From positions 62,001 to 126,000 of the forward strand of contig JAUGWO010000048.1 of the NCBI GenBank assembly GCA_049724395.1: a DNA stretch of 64,000 bases, given 5' to 3'. The translations under genes were made by a program, and so were the position numbers. Below, in pieces: positions 10,950-21,600 of this stretch. Each line of letters opens with the position of its first letter. The first letter of the stretch is position 1. This stretch comes from Spongospora subterranea f. sp. subterranea (taxonomy: Eukaryota > Endomyxa: Phytomyxea > Phytomyxea > Plasmodiophorida). The notes under the pieces were generated by a model, which was given only the letters and a program-made list of their open reading frames with translations, had not been told where the DNA came from and did no database searches.

Positions 10950-12221
10950 ATGATTAGATGGAAACAGCTTCTGATTTGTTTTTTAATCGGCGTCGTTTTG
11001 GCACAGAATGATGACGAGAGTTCATCTCAACCAGATCAGATCATGACTGATACCGAACCTATTGAATGGATTACAGAAGAACCGGTTATAGTTGATGATG
11101 GAGAGACCTGGACCACAGAAGAACCCGAGACAACCACTATTACAACCACCGTTGTCACAGAATTCTTCCCACCAGACTCAGCTCTTCAACCGGCTCAACC
11201 TCCAAACGCTCAACCATCACCTTCAGAACCAGCTCCACAACTGGTAGCCCCTCAACCAGCTCAGCCCCCAGAACCAGCTCCACAACCAGCTCAGCCCCCA
11301 CAACCAGCTCCTCAACCAGCTCAGCCCCCAGAACCAGCTCCACAACTAGCTCAGCTCTCAGAACCTGCTCCTCAACCAGCTCAGCCCCCAGAACCAGCTC
11401 CACAACCGGCTCAGCTCTCAGAACCAGCTCCTCAACCAGCTCAGCCCCCACAACCAGCTCCTCAACCAGCTCAGCTCTCAGAACCAGCTCCTCAACCAGC
11501 TCAGCCCCCAGAACCAGATCCACAACCAGCTCAGCTCTCAGAACCTGCTCCTCAACCAGCTCCTCAACCAGGACCGCCACAACCAGTTCGTCAACCAGCT
11601 CCACCTCCTCGACCTGCTACAACACGTCAATCAGCTCCACCTCCAGCTCCTCAAATAGGTCCAGCTCCTCAGCAATTGTCCCCAATCCCTCCGGCTCCAG
11701 CTCCTCAGCAATTGCCCCCAATTCCGCCGGCTCCAGCTCCTCTGCCATTGCCCCCGATCCCGCCGGCTCCAGCTCCTCTGCCATTGCTCCCGATCCCGCC
11801 GGCTCCAGCTCCTCTGCCATTGCCCCCAATCTCGCCGGCTCCAACTCCTCAGTCGCCCCCTTCCCTTTTACCTGTTGCTCCTTCTCCAATTCCTCTTCCT
11901 GTTCCTGTCATTTCCCCTCCATCACCGACCCCATTGTTGCCTGCCCCATCGCCTGTCCCTCTAGTCAATTCTTGGCAACTTGATCATATACACCATAATC
12001 ACGATGATATTGAGGATGAATATGAGGACCATAGTCATGATGACATCAACGGTAATCATCTGTCATCGATAACAGGTCATGATTATGGTCATCCTATCCA
12101 TGGCCTTCATCATGAACTTCATCACGAGCTTCATCATGACCCACAATATGATCACGACCGAGCTCGGGATCATGCTCATCATCATAATCATCATCAGGAT
12201 TTAAGTTTGATCGTTGACTAG
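10950..12221 (+). CDS. Secreted proline-rich, histidine-tailed repeat protein
   Basis: Single-exon 423-residue frame. N-terminus MIRWKQLLICFLIGVVLAQ is a signal peptide. Residues ~20-75 are acidic and Thr-rich (TTITTTVVTE). Residues ~80-210 are tandem 10-residue repeats of the type EPAPQPAQPP. Residues ~235-300 are 13-residue repeats (PPIPPAPAPLPL). The tail from ~345 is rich in His, Asp and Glu (HHELHHELHHD, HDHDRA-like), a likely metal-binding segment. No cysteines are seen in the repeats. The shape suggests an extracellular matrix, wall or host-interface protein. No specific family is recognised. The reading frame is clearly conserved across the repeats, since all copies are in phase (30-base units) with silent changes. 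Confidence 0.75.
   Translation: MIRWKQLLICFLIGVVLAQNDDESSSQPDQIMTDTEPIEWITEEPVIVDDGETWTTEEPETTTITTTVVTEFFPPDSALQPAQPPNAQPSPSEPAPQLVAPQPAQPPEPAPQPAQPPQPAPQPAQPPEPAPQLAQLSEPAPQPAQPPEPAPQPAQLSEPAPQPAQPPQPAPQPAQLSEPAPQPAQPPEPDPQPAQLSEPAPQPAPQPGPPQPVRQPAPPPRPATTRQSAPPPAPQIGPAPQQLSPIPPAPAPQQLPPIPPAPAPLPLPPIPPAPAPLPLLPIPPAPAPLPLPPISPAPTPQSPPSLLPVAPSPIPLPVPVISPPSPTPLLPAPSPVPLVNSWQLDHIHHNHDDIEDEYEDHSHDDINGNHLSSITGHDYGHPIHGLHHELHHELHHDPQYDHDRARDHAHHHNHHQDLSLIVD
11255..11560 (+). repeat. 30-bp coding tandem repeat
   Basis: About ten copies of a 30-base unit (core cctcaaccagctcagccccc) encoding EPAPQPAQPP inside the proline-rich secreted protein. Copies differ by a few bases, often Pro-Glu versus Pro-Gln or Leu-Ser. 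A second in-phase array of about 39 bases runs from 11680 to 11850. Confidence 0.85.
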
Positions 12222-12426
12222 CAGATTGGTTTGGTGTTGGATAATAGTCGACAGATTCTCAGACGCTGTTCATAATCTGATTCTCTATCAAGTGATTCTG
12301 TGGTGTCAACACTCTACCAGCTCAACACCGCTCTTTTGTTAACTCATCTACGAATCACTCCACGTTATTCCTTTGCGTGTCGAGAAGTTGCTGAGGGTAA
12401 TTCTCTGCGATTCATTTATCTAGCAA

Positions 12427-13648
12427 TTAATTTAGTGTGTTTATTATCGGGATCGGTTGCGTCCTTGGAAATACCGGCCCTTCATGGAATGCATCATGCC
12501 CAATAAATGGTCTTGATTGTATCTGATATATTGCCGCTGATGATGATTCAATTTCCATTAGTTGTGTATCAAGACGATATGTTGCTCGATAAGTATAGAG
12601 ACAGTCACCCCGATCAAAAGGAATGATATGATGAGCGAATATGTGTTGAATACGCCCTGCCCGATACAATCTCTGGATCTTGTCAATATCATTATCCTGA
12701 CGTAAAATCTCGTCGGCCGTCGCACAATCTTCATAGCATATCTTGTTCCATTTGAAGCGCTTCCACTCGGTCGTCTGAATTATCTTCCATAGCGAGAGCT
12801 GGTCCGATAATGAGATCATGGTTTGGGCACAGGGAATCGATCGGGGCAACTCTGGAACGGCAATGGATTGTAAAGCGTTCAGATCCAATGAGCACTGAAG
12901 GTGAATGCGATGATAGTCGGGTTGATCAGGGCCCAATAATGGCGTTATGACCGATCGCAGACGATCCAGCGACGAGACTCGCAGATGAGATATATAGGAG
13001 ATCAGGAACAATATGTGATAATGGTCCATAAACATATATGAAGTGATTGGAGCATTGCCGAGCAACAAATCCCTCAGAGCTGGGATCGACGGGTTGATGA
13101 ACCCTGTAAAATCGGTATATTCGTGGGATAATTCCGATAGGGGGAAGGCTGTCTGTGATGAGGATAATAGAGATGGATCTGTGATATGATGATGGACTAA
13201 GAACATGGCCACAATTCGGCCCATTTTGCAAATCTCGTCATGGAGACCAGCCGACTCCACAGCTTCCATCACGCTGGTCGAGATATCGGCTGAACTCATA
13301 CACGACTGCCATTGAACCGTTGTCAGCTCATCTGGCGCTTGAGATCTGGAATAGTGGGAATAGCGGAATCGCAGATATTTTTGAAAAATTACAGTTGATC
13401 AGGATCAGATTTTGACATATTTTCTTACATCTTTCCACTAACAGCTCATGGGCTTTCAGGGCTTTCTCTAAAGGTGACAGGGAAGACCTTGCTGAGGGCG
13501 ATTCCCCTTGACCTCGCGAGACCTTACTTGAGAACAGGACGCTCTGCCAACGCAGCGACTCGTATATATAGAGAAGGAACGACGCTGGATCATGTATGGA
13601 TAGAGGGTGTTTGGGTTTCGACATTGGGAACTCCACACCCTGGATCAT
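12427..13648 (-). CDS. Unrecognised two-exon protein (~360 residues)
   Basis: Exon 1 (about 13648-13432) begins MIQGVEFPMSKPKHPLSIHD and ends KALKAHELLVER. Exon 2 (about 13343-12427) starts SPDELTTVQWQSC and runs 300 residues to a stop, with segments CKMGRIVAMFLVHHHITDPS, DRLRSVITPLLGPDQPDYHR and LSLWKIIQTTEWKRFKWNK. The intron (~85 bases) opens gtaagaaaa. There is no signal peptide or membrane segment. The long clean second exon makes a real gene likely. No family is recognised. Other frames opposite it are shadows. The start could be further upstream, as no stop occurs just before the chosen Met. Confidence 0.6.
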
Positions 13649-14077
13649 CGATATGATGGATCGGGAACAGAATATTGCTGACGATCATTGACTGGATGAT
13701 ATATATCATTCATATTCCTCATCACTCTGTCCTATCACCACTTCTCACTTCCCCTATACGATCAGCCACAATCTCCACAACAGTCCCAACACCAAATTTA
13801 TGTAATTCGCAAACAAAACAAGAAAGGCTCAATCCGAAGCGGTGGGGATGATGTCAGATGATGATGAAGTTTTCTGAGCCGGCAACGATGATTTATGAGG
13901 GTTTCCTGTACGATGTAATTGCAATAATCTGTTAAGCGCCTATCATATTATTATCAGGACGTCATCTCTGATGACGCAAATCCCTCACCTGGTATGATCT
14001 GTTAGCGCCCTCGATATCATCAGAGTGCTGATCATGACTATAGGCAATATTGAATGGAATCATCTAAGGGATCAGAA
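13649..14077. other. Intergenic, nothing supported
   Basis: AT-leaning spacer between two minus-strand genes, with no open frame of note and no repeat apart from simple gatgatga runs. Confidence 0.5.
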
Positions 14078-14938
14078 TTAGGTTATGGTGTTTAGTTGAA
14101 TTGAGATCAGCACCTGATATTCATAGAGAATATGGTCAATATATGGAGAAGGGCGATGTATATGGGGTTGGGCTACAGCATAAGAGAGGCCAACACTACA
14201 TTTATGATGGAGTGAGGGATTTGATAGCGAGTGAGATCCGTTATATCTGGGGTCAACGCTATATCTATGATGGGGTGAAGAATTGGATAGCGAGTGAGCT
14301 CCGTTATATCTGGGGTCAACGCTATATCTATGATGGGGTGAAGTATTGGATAGCGAGTGAGCTCCGTTATATCTGGGGTCAACGCTATATCTATGATGGG
14401 GTGAAGAATTGGATAGCGAGTGAGGCCAGTTATATCTGGGGTCAACGCTATATCTATGATGGGGTGAAGAATTGGATAGCGATGGGGAGTTGAAGGCGGA
14501 CAGATGTTGGGTATTGTGTTTGTTTGAAATTGTAGTGAGAGTTGGGTCATTATCGTGAGTCGGTAATGGGTTAGAGGGAGATGGAGATTTCGAATGGAAT
14601 CCTGCTGTGCCTGAAGAATTTGGAGATGATGTGCTCTTTAGCGATACTTGTGGCGATAATCGGACCCCAATATCGTTAATGGAGGGGCGAGTTGTCATTG
14701 GTGATTGTTTAGATAATACTGGCTCAGAGCAGGGACCGCCATCTCTTATATCGTCATTGGCAGCGATTATATTTGTTCGCAGATTAGTCGATAATGGTAT
14801 TGATAGAGTCGGTTTCCCACATTTTGGTGATAGTAATTTGGATTTTGAGGCGATATAATACCTCTTGAATATCATATCCCATATTCTCCCATATCTTCCA
14901 CACGATGATAATCTCCTTTTCCCTTCAATAGCCCTCAT
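14078..14938 (-). CDS. Unrecognised Ser/His/Tyr-rich tandem-repeat protein
   Basis: A 286-residue frame. The N-terminal ~45 residues are basic, then a Ser/Pro/Thr-rich stretch (SPQVSLKSTSSPNSSG), then four to five in-phase copies of a 21-residue unit (SLSNSSPHHRYSVDPRYNGA), ending in a short unique tail (YEYQVLISIQLNTIT). The DNA unit is 63 bases, so the frame is kept. No signal peptide is visible at this start. A frame at 15186-15004 (MRQVDRIIREMSRSS) may be an upstream exon. Function unknown. The opposite strand is also open across the repeats, but lacks the unique flanks. Confidence 0.5.
   Translation of the reverse strand: MRAIEGKRRLSSCGRYGRIWDMIFKRYYIASKSKLLSPKCGKPTLSIPLSTNLRTNIIAANDDIRDGGPCSEPVLSKQSPMTTRPSINDIGVRLSPQVSLKSTSSPNSSGTAGFHSKSPSPSNPLPTHDNDPTLTTISNKHNTQHLSAFNSPSLSNSSPHHRYSVDPRYNWPHSLSNSSPHHRYSVDPRYNGAHSLSNTSPHHRYSVDPRYNGAHSLSNSSPHHRYSVDPRYNGSHSLSNPSLHHKCSVGLSYAVAQPHIHRPSPYIDHILYEYQVLISIQLNTIT
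14202..14485. repeat. 63-bp tandem repeat
   Basis: About 4.5 copies of a 63-base unit (core ggggtcaacgctatatctat). Copies are nearly identical in the middle and diverge at the ends. They code for 21-residue repeats in the minus-strand protein. Confidence 0.9.
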
Positions 14939-15876
14939 CAGTATCGCCCCGTTTTTCGTCTATCACCACAGCTCAACACCATTTGATCAGGATAACGCCC
15001 ATCTCAAACTCTAACCATAGACGGTGGTAATCGACACAATCCCTGCAATGATTTCCTTGGCTTTATATCAAATGGGACCTGAAGATGGCGCTTCTGAACC
15101 TGATCCAGTAATACGGTCAAATATTTTGATATAGTCCCCAATGATGATCTGCTCATCTCCCTAATTATCCTATCGACCTGTCTCAATCATCATCAAAACA
15201 GTCTGTAAGTCGATTGGAGCACATCAGCTCACCCACGATATCACTATACACAGATCAGGTTTGGTCAGATGAGCTGAGAACCTCTCCAGCCCAATCAGCA
15301 GCTGACTGATAATTGAGGGAGATGGCGCCATGGCGAACCCAATCGGAGGGGCCACAGCTCAGCTAAGGAAGGACCAACCCCCTCCTTAACCAGACCGTAC
15401 AAGGGAACCGATCAATTCATCATGATCTGCAATCGCCGATCAGATACAAATATCACCACTCCCCTTGTTCGGATATAATCTCTAAACAACAAATTCACGT
15501 TCCTCGATAACTGGATGTAAAAATGAATGTACTGAAACAATTCAACTCGAATGCGGTTCATTACAATAACATATAAAGAGTTGTCGATTGGTTAGATGTT
15601 GGGCCAACACTGGAGTGATGACCAACGTAGAATGTGATTCATGGACTACGTTATCCTTATAACCCCAAGGGTGATGCGTTTTCACCTTTACAAAATTAAG
15701 GTCGTTGATTGTGAGTGTAAAGGTGGTCGAGTGTTACGACTACTCTATCGCGATCAACGCCCCAGTCGTGCCCAGTCAGAATCACTAGTCCAGCACGATC
15801 TCAACACCCTTCGACATCCATCAGCCAAATCATAATCATATTGGATTGGTTTCCCTCCTCCTTATATTGTTCCTCC
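14939..15876. other. Upstream region, possible 5' exon only
   Basis: Holds the possible exon at 15186-15004 on the minus strand (MSRSSLGTISKYLTVLLDQV), otherwise no supported gene. The last part is the likely promoter and 5' leader of the chitinase gene. Confidence 0.35.
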
Positions 15877-17194
15877 ATGAGATCATCGATTCTGTTGGTG
15901 TCTGTTTTAGCTCTGGTGGCCCTCGGGTCGGCCCATCGCCAACATCGTCATCATGGCCATCATGGTCAATCCCCTTCCCAGGTTTCGCTCATCGCCCAAT
16001 CCCTTCCCTCTCCGAACTCATTATAGATTCAGCAATCTTCCCCTGATTCCCCTGCAGGTGTTTCATCGCTTCCCCCGAATCCATCCTCACCCGATCCATC
16101 CGTCCAGGAGAATCCTTCAGCTGGTGTCACCGCTGCTCAAGCAGTACCAATGTCGCCATCCGGCTCTCCCGCTCAGACAGCATCGCCTGTTCAATCCGAT
16201 CCCAATACGGCTCAGGGTTCCTCAGCAGCAGCAACGACTCAACCAGATGCAGGGGCGGGCTCAACACCATCCCCATCATCAGCTGGGCAAGCGTCGTCAT
16301 CGGGGCCATCATCGGGGGGCGGATTGGCACAGATTCTCACCCAAGATCTGTTCAATCAGCTGAAATCACAAGACCCCAACTGTCAGGGCGCCTCCTTATA
16401 CACATATGATGCCTTGATTCAGGCAGCGACAACATTATTCCCAGCGTTTGGCACAACCGGCGATGATACGGCTCGTAAACATGATGTCGCTGGATTCCTA
16501 GCTCACGCGATGCACGAGACCGGTCTCTGCTTTGTTGACGAGCAAGGAGGTGCCGCCCAGAATCCAGCCCAATATTGCCAGGCGTCCGAACAGTATCCAT
16601 GCGCTCCAGGCGCCAATTATCATGGTAATTCAGGATACGGTTTTTCTGATTTCAACCCGAATTCATTGCTCAATATCAATCAACATTCACTTCATGTTGC
16701 GATCGCGATTATCTGGTACTGATTGTGTTTGTTCAGGTCGTGGACCACTCCAATTGACCTGGGTTCGTAATCTAAACGGCTCGATCCGGTTCCCCAATGT
16801 GCTGACTAGCGATTGTTGCAGAACTACAACTACATTGATTTCGGGAAGACACTACCTGGCGATCAAGGGACTGATATATATCAGCACCCTGAGCATATAT
16901 CGGCTAGTGGCGTCCTCCTATTCCAATCCGCTCTATTCGCCTATATGAGGCCTAGCCAGCCAGATGCCATGCACAATCTGTTGATCAAGAGCCCACCTGA
17001 TTTCGGCCAGTCCATTCAGGTATTTTCCGAATTCGTCCTTTGAACCCTGTTGTGATAGTGAGAATTTCCAGGCAATTAATGGCGCCCTAGAATGTAATGG
17101 TGGCAACTCTGCCCAAGTCAGCTCACGGGTTGAGTTCTTCAAAAAGATCTGCCAGATGCTGGGCGTTGATCCTGGCAATCAATTGACATGTTGA
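15877..17194 (+). CDS. Secreted GH19 (class IV plant-type) chitinase
   Basis: Hydrolyses beta-1,4 links of chitin outside the cell. Start ATG 15877 gives the signal peptide MRSSILLVSVLALVALGSAH, then a His-rich patch (RQHRHHGHHGQ) and a ~90-residue Ser/Pro/Ala linker. The catalytic domain has FLAHAMHETG (the family's HExTG-type motif with the general-acid Glu), [33 protein letters not shown], and the end [14 protein letters not shown]...MLGVDPGNQLTC, all diagnostic of GH19. Introns: 15982-16026 (45 b), 16625-16736 (112 b), 16763-16821 (59 b) and 17020-17071 (52 b), all GT-AG. Six or more cysteines sit as in class IV enzymes. GH19 is patchy outside plants, some bacteria, nematodes and a few other groups, so transfer at some stage is plausible, though the native introns show it is long settled. 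Confidence 0.92.
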
Positions 17195-18517
17195 TCCATT
17201 TGATCGTTATAACTCAACGATTAGACTGCTTATTCCTAGGTCCTATATAGCAATAAAAGTGCCAATCATATCGAATTCTGTGTGTCACCATAAAAATGAG
17301 TCCCATCCACAGGGCAAACTCGATCAGAACAATCGTGAATACGACGATGATTTGACGACACTGACATCAATCATTTCGCCATATTAACTTTCCACGAAAG
17401 AGAATAATGGTTCTGAAAACATGTTTGAAGTACTTTGTTGGTCAACCAATGGGAAATCTTGCTTCGTTGTGTTGGTCGCACCCTATTAACGCTAGCTTAA
17501 GCAAATAACGGTTTGGGAGTTTGTTAATCTTGTCAGAGAAAAATCTGCATCAGACAGCATCTGCTCTTTTGTCGATGGAGCTGCAACTTGCCCCACATTC
17601 TGGACCTTCGACCGACAAGCGGCGCGCCCACCAAATTGGTAGTTTCAATTGAAGGGCGCGGAATCCCCATGCTAGTAGTTGGACGCGTTAGTGATTTGAT
17701 TACTCACCACGATTATCTCAGGCAAAAGAAAGACGGTTCTGGCGTTCTCGGTGCTACGCCACATAAAACAAAATACCGGGAGCCGTTCGCACCGGCGTTC
17801 GCCACACAGGGCAAATACCGATTGGCCGCATCTACGATCATGGAGTCGCTGAAGCGTTGTTGGCATGAAGTCTATGGAATCACCACGATTAGAGCACCAA
17901 ATGAGACGATTAAAGCACCAAATGAAGACGAAATGAACCGTGTGCTTGAGTAAGGATTACAAAGGGGATTTCCAGGTTGCAGCGGCTGGAAAGGGCATCT
18001 TTCAAAGGCAGGAAAATGTTCCAACTCCAATCCTCGAAGCCTTTGCTGACCATCGTCACCTCGTCACCGCTGATACCGTGTAATTTTGGATCGCCGGGTG
18101 CTTTAAACGACATCCTCTGTTTTACAATGCGGCTGCGGGTACTACAGGTAGTCATTTGGGTCGGTGGTCATTGAACGGTCACGAGTATAATTCTCCATAC
18201 TGGCTGGCCGCTGTTAGACGGCGTTAATGAAAATGTGATGTGGCCATCATTTAGCGATTCATCGATCATGAGCAAGTCTAAAGATACAAGACAAGATTAG
18301 ATCTGACGCGGTCCGACTAACGACAAGGTTGGGATTTTACCCGAACATTTTTCAGAATTAACGCTTTATTATCCGGGTGATATTCGCGAGAACTAACGTT
18401 TGCGATAAGATTATTCAGAAACAGTTGCCAATTGTCAGGACGTTCATTAAAAGAAATGGGGACGAATCGGTACAATTCGTTCTCCCCGATCATTCAGTGG
18501 CCACCTGTATTTTAGGC
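17195..18517. other. Intergenic; weak open frames
   Basis: A 121-codon plus-strand frame (17588-17953; WHEVYGITTIRAPNE-like end with a short internal direct repeat, attaaagcaccaaatga) and an 81-codon minus-strand frame (18155-17910) are the only candidates. Neither resembles a known family. Probably repeat debris bordering the Mutator-like element. Confidence 0.3.
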
Positions 18518-19377
18518 GTCCGGTCCGTGGAGACCCCAAATTAATCGGTGGACACCCTGGTACGCATTTTCTTACAAATCACACAATTATACATTACCAA
18601 ACGCCTTTATTCAAAAACAGTAATACTTCAATTAACAATTGTTCGGCAACCACTTACAGCGACACCGCCCTCAGCGACCATTTGGTAAGGTCAAGCGGGC
18701 AGACCATGGACAGTTCATTCTAGTGGTACTCATACATTTGATACGCGTATCGTTGTCGAGAAGCGGCCGAGAGTTGCAATAGGATCGATTGTGCTGACAG
18801 ACTAGCCATACCTTGTATATGGAACCGGAGCTGTTGCGTTTGGACCGACGTTTGTTAATATTGTACCCTGCTGCGTGCATCTGGCTTTTAAAGACTTGGA
18901 AGGTTTCCTCAACCGTTGACAAAAGAGAAGAGGATTCCATCGAGATAACAAGCTGTGATAACCTGAGTGGTAATGTATAATTGAGTGATTTATAAGAAAA
19001 TGCGTACAGTACACCAGGGGTGTCCACCGACCAATTTGGGGTGTCCACCAGAGGTGAGCATTACTAAAAAAATGCGAACCCGGCCCGACCCTGACCCGGA
19101 ATATTCTATATTTTTTCAACCCGGCCCAACCCTGACCCGGGTTTAACCTTTTTTCCAACCCGGAACCCAACCCGACCCGGTTTAATCTGACCCTGACCCA
19201 ACCCGACCCAACCCGGTCCTTATATACACTATAGTATATATTTGAAAGTGAGTTCACGAGCCCTGGAGTAAAGCATGTTCAATTAAAATTTGAAGTTCTG
19301 AACTCAAATTTGATGTGTCAAATTACGTCGCTACTCGCTAATCGCTAATCCATATGTGTAATAGGGTCACACTTGTT

Positions 19378-20442
19378 TTATAGATCGTAGTTGGATCGTA
19401 GAAATAATACAGCGTCGACCTTTGCAGGTTCAATGCTTGTTCTCTTGTCGGTAATAGTGTTTCCGGCATCAGAAAAGTTGCACTCACTTTTCGCGCTGGA
19501 AGCAGGAATGCACAAAATTGACCGAGCTGTTTTAGACAGAATTGGAAACGTCTTCTGGCGCTGGCACCACCATGATAGTAGATCAAGATCTTGGCTTTTT
19601 TCCAAATTTGTCAGCTTCAACAACTGATATTACTCCAACTCAGCCTTACACCTGACGTCTGCATTCTGAAGCTCTTCTGAATCTACAGATGACTCATCGT
19701 CACTGGATACATATATTTGAATTAACGACGAATGTCTTGGCCGTTTAACGGGCTTTTCAACATGTTGTTGGTCTTTTTCTTGGTCGATATGCTGTTCCAT
19801 CAACTCAAGCAGGTCATGTCGACCTTGGACCAGCTGCGAATCAGTAAGACCCAATTTGGGAATCCGACGACGCTGTCTTGGATCCAACATTGCTGCAACA
19901 ACATGAAGGGGTTCTACTCGCCATTTCTCGTACATCGTGGTTCTTAAGATGGACTTTAATGCTATAATTTCCAAGCAGTCGTCTTCTTGTTCAGAAATGA
20001 CGTCTTGCCGAACATCCAGCAATGGGTTGCAATGCATTGCACAGGCGTGTCTCCAGAAGCACACCAAGTGAAGCGTGGGAGTTACAAAGCATTCTAATGC
20101 TTTCGTCGCCAGTTGGAAAATATTCAAAAACTTGACCAATCGGGTCAAAAGAAGCCTGTCAATCCTAGCAATCAGATGCGATTTGTGCATCGAAACTAAA
20201 ACATGTAAAATGGAATCATATGCCTTTAAAACACTTGAGAGGCAGGCGAGTAATGAATTCCATCGTGTCATATTTTCCTGTTTCAAGGAGTGCGATAGTT
20301 CTTCTTGAATTTCGGCGTGTTTAACATACGCCACCAATGATTTACAGTTTTCGATAAGTTCAAGAATAGACGGAATCTTGTCGATAAACCTGTAGTAAGG
20401 CGCGCAGCGATTGCCATCAATTGTCCTGTTTTTTATCGACAA
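19378..20442 (-). pseudogene. hAT transposase, C-terminal half
   Basis: A 270-codon frame (20442-19630) has TRWNSLLACLSSVLKAYDSI, the hAT MTRWNS motif, and MYEKWRVEPLHVVAAMLDPR. A stop ends it at 19630; the C-terminal hATC dimerisation domain lies just beyond in another frame (19623-19378): FPILSKTARSILCIPASSAK, ECNFSDAGNTITDKR, the classic P..S...E..FS..G....R pattern. So the copy has at least one frame break and lacks its N-terminal half. Expected to be inactive; it could be mobilised only by another copy. Confidence 0.88.
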
Positions 20443-20521
20443 GATTCCGTCTATTCTTGAACTTATCGAAAACTGTAAATCATTGGTGGCGTATGTTAAA
20501 CACGCCGAAATTCAAGAAGAA
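20300..20521. repeat. Inverted duplication inside the hAT copy
   Basis: 20300-20387 (cttcttgaatttcggcgtgt; agttcaagaatagacggaat) is repeated almost perfectly in reverse complement at 20434-20521, with a 46-base spacer. The transposase frame enters this hairpin and ends there, which explains the loss of the N-terminal half. Confidence 0.92.
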
Positions 20522-20939
20522 AATAGACGGAATCAAAACCCTATAGTGTACAATATATGATATATAGTAGTAGACTCTACTACTAAATATCATATATTGT
20601 ACATTATAATGTATATATAAAACCGGGTTGAGCCACCTCAAACTGGACCCAACCCGGCCCGGGATGCCCTCAAAACCACCAACCCGAACCCAACCCGTAA
20701 CCCGGTTTGCTGAAAAAGGCCAACCCGGAACCCAACCCAACCCGGACCGGGCCGGGTTGGGTCAGGGTTGACCCGGGTCACCGGGGCCCGGTGCTCACCT
20801 CTGGTGTCCACGGACCCGACTCATGCCGTTACCCTCGGGGAGCAATATTAGGTAGTCTTTCTTACAGTGTCCGGCTTCTCAGTTCTCCAGTTAAAAGTTC
20901 GATAGATTCATCTGCGTCGTTGAAAAAGATCAGAATTCT

Positions 20940-21600
20940 TTTTGAAGACCAAGTAATAACAGACTCAAACTGAAGCTTGTATCCGACCACAGAGTAGCCA
21001 GTGTCATGCTGTCATGCATTGTGGTCATGCATTTTACCAGTCACCTGAACTGATTCAATGTGTTAAAAAACCACACTTCTATTGATTCGATTTCCTCTCG
21101 TCTTTATCCTCCTCCTTCTTTTCCTATCTTATTTTTCTTCTCTTCTCCTTTCCCACCCGTGGCATTATTGATCACTACCCCTCTCAACGGCTTCCTGCTC
21201 CACTCCGATTTTCTCCGTTCTTCGATTTAGTCTGTTATGGAGCTTGCCGGAACGGTCGTTCTGCTTCCTTGCTGCTGCCCCCCGACCAATTCGTAAGTTA
21301 ATTGACCGAATGGTTTTAGCTACCATCGTTCAGTTTGAAATTTGGGATGTCGCCAATGTGGCCGACGAAAGACTTTTGCGACTTCTGCGTGAGCGTTCCG
21401 CACTGCCTCTTCCTTTGATCCTGAAGCGTTTTTAGCTGCTCGACCTAAACAATGATGGGATACAGCTTCAACCACAGTTTGAGTTTGTTATTACTTGTTG
21501 ATTAAAATTTGGCCAATAACGTACTCGATATGTCACGCAAGGTCAGATTTTGAATCAACAAGTAATAACGAACTCAAACTTTACTACAGCCGAATCAGAG
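20940..21600. repeat. Dispersed repeat ends (aagtaataac / gttattacttgttgat)
   Basis: The motif aatcaacaagtaataacgaa occurs at 21553-21575, its reverse complement with flank at 21479-21503, a shorter copy at 20949-20971, and a longer copy at 30780-30862 (sharing ttttagctgctcgacctaaa with 21428-21448). This looks like the end of one dispersed element family. A plus-strand frame (21244-21435) just before it is degenerate and ends LRERSALPLPLILKRF. Confidence 0.6.

Larger units (their letters stand above)
19049..20803 (-). mobile_element. hAT transposon, deleted copy
   Basis: Perfect 12-base terminal inverted repeats: cagaggtgagca at 19049 and tgctcacctctg ending at 20803. They are flanked by a perfect 8-base target duplication, gtgtccac (19041-19048 and 20804-20811), the hAT hallmark. 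The element is 1755 bases long. Both ends carry long runs of aacccg/gacccgg motifs, a subterminal repeat zone. The transposase N-terminal BED finger and most of the DDE core are absent. The intact duplication suggests a fairly recent insertion into the MULE right end. Confidence 0.93.
18518..20820. mobile_element. Mutator-like (MULE) element, interrupted by a hAT element
   Basis: Left terminal repeat 18521-18606 (ggtccgtgg...accccaaatt...cggtggacaccc) matches in reverse complement the right repeat 18958-19048, which continues beyond the inserted hAT as ggaccc at 20812-20817. Without the hAT copy, the element is only about 0.55 kb. On the minus strand (18950-18671) it codes VFKSQMHAAGYNINKRRSKR, KVWLVCQHNRSYC and MNCPWSARL, the FAR1-like zinc-binding N-terminal domain of Mutator transposases. 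The DDE catalytic domain is missing, so this is an internally deleted copy. I could not see a clear 9-base target duplication. Confidence 0.65.

Noticed and set aside
11155-11889. 149- and 90-codon frames opposite the proline-rich protein
   Set aside because: Mirror frames of in-phase repeats; the plus strand has the signal peptide, unique flanks and conserved codon phase.
14101-14493. 130-codon plus-strand frame across the 63-base repeat
   Set aside because: Open only because of the repeat; the minus-strand frame extends far into unique sequence.
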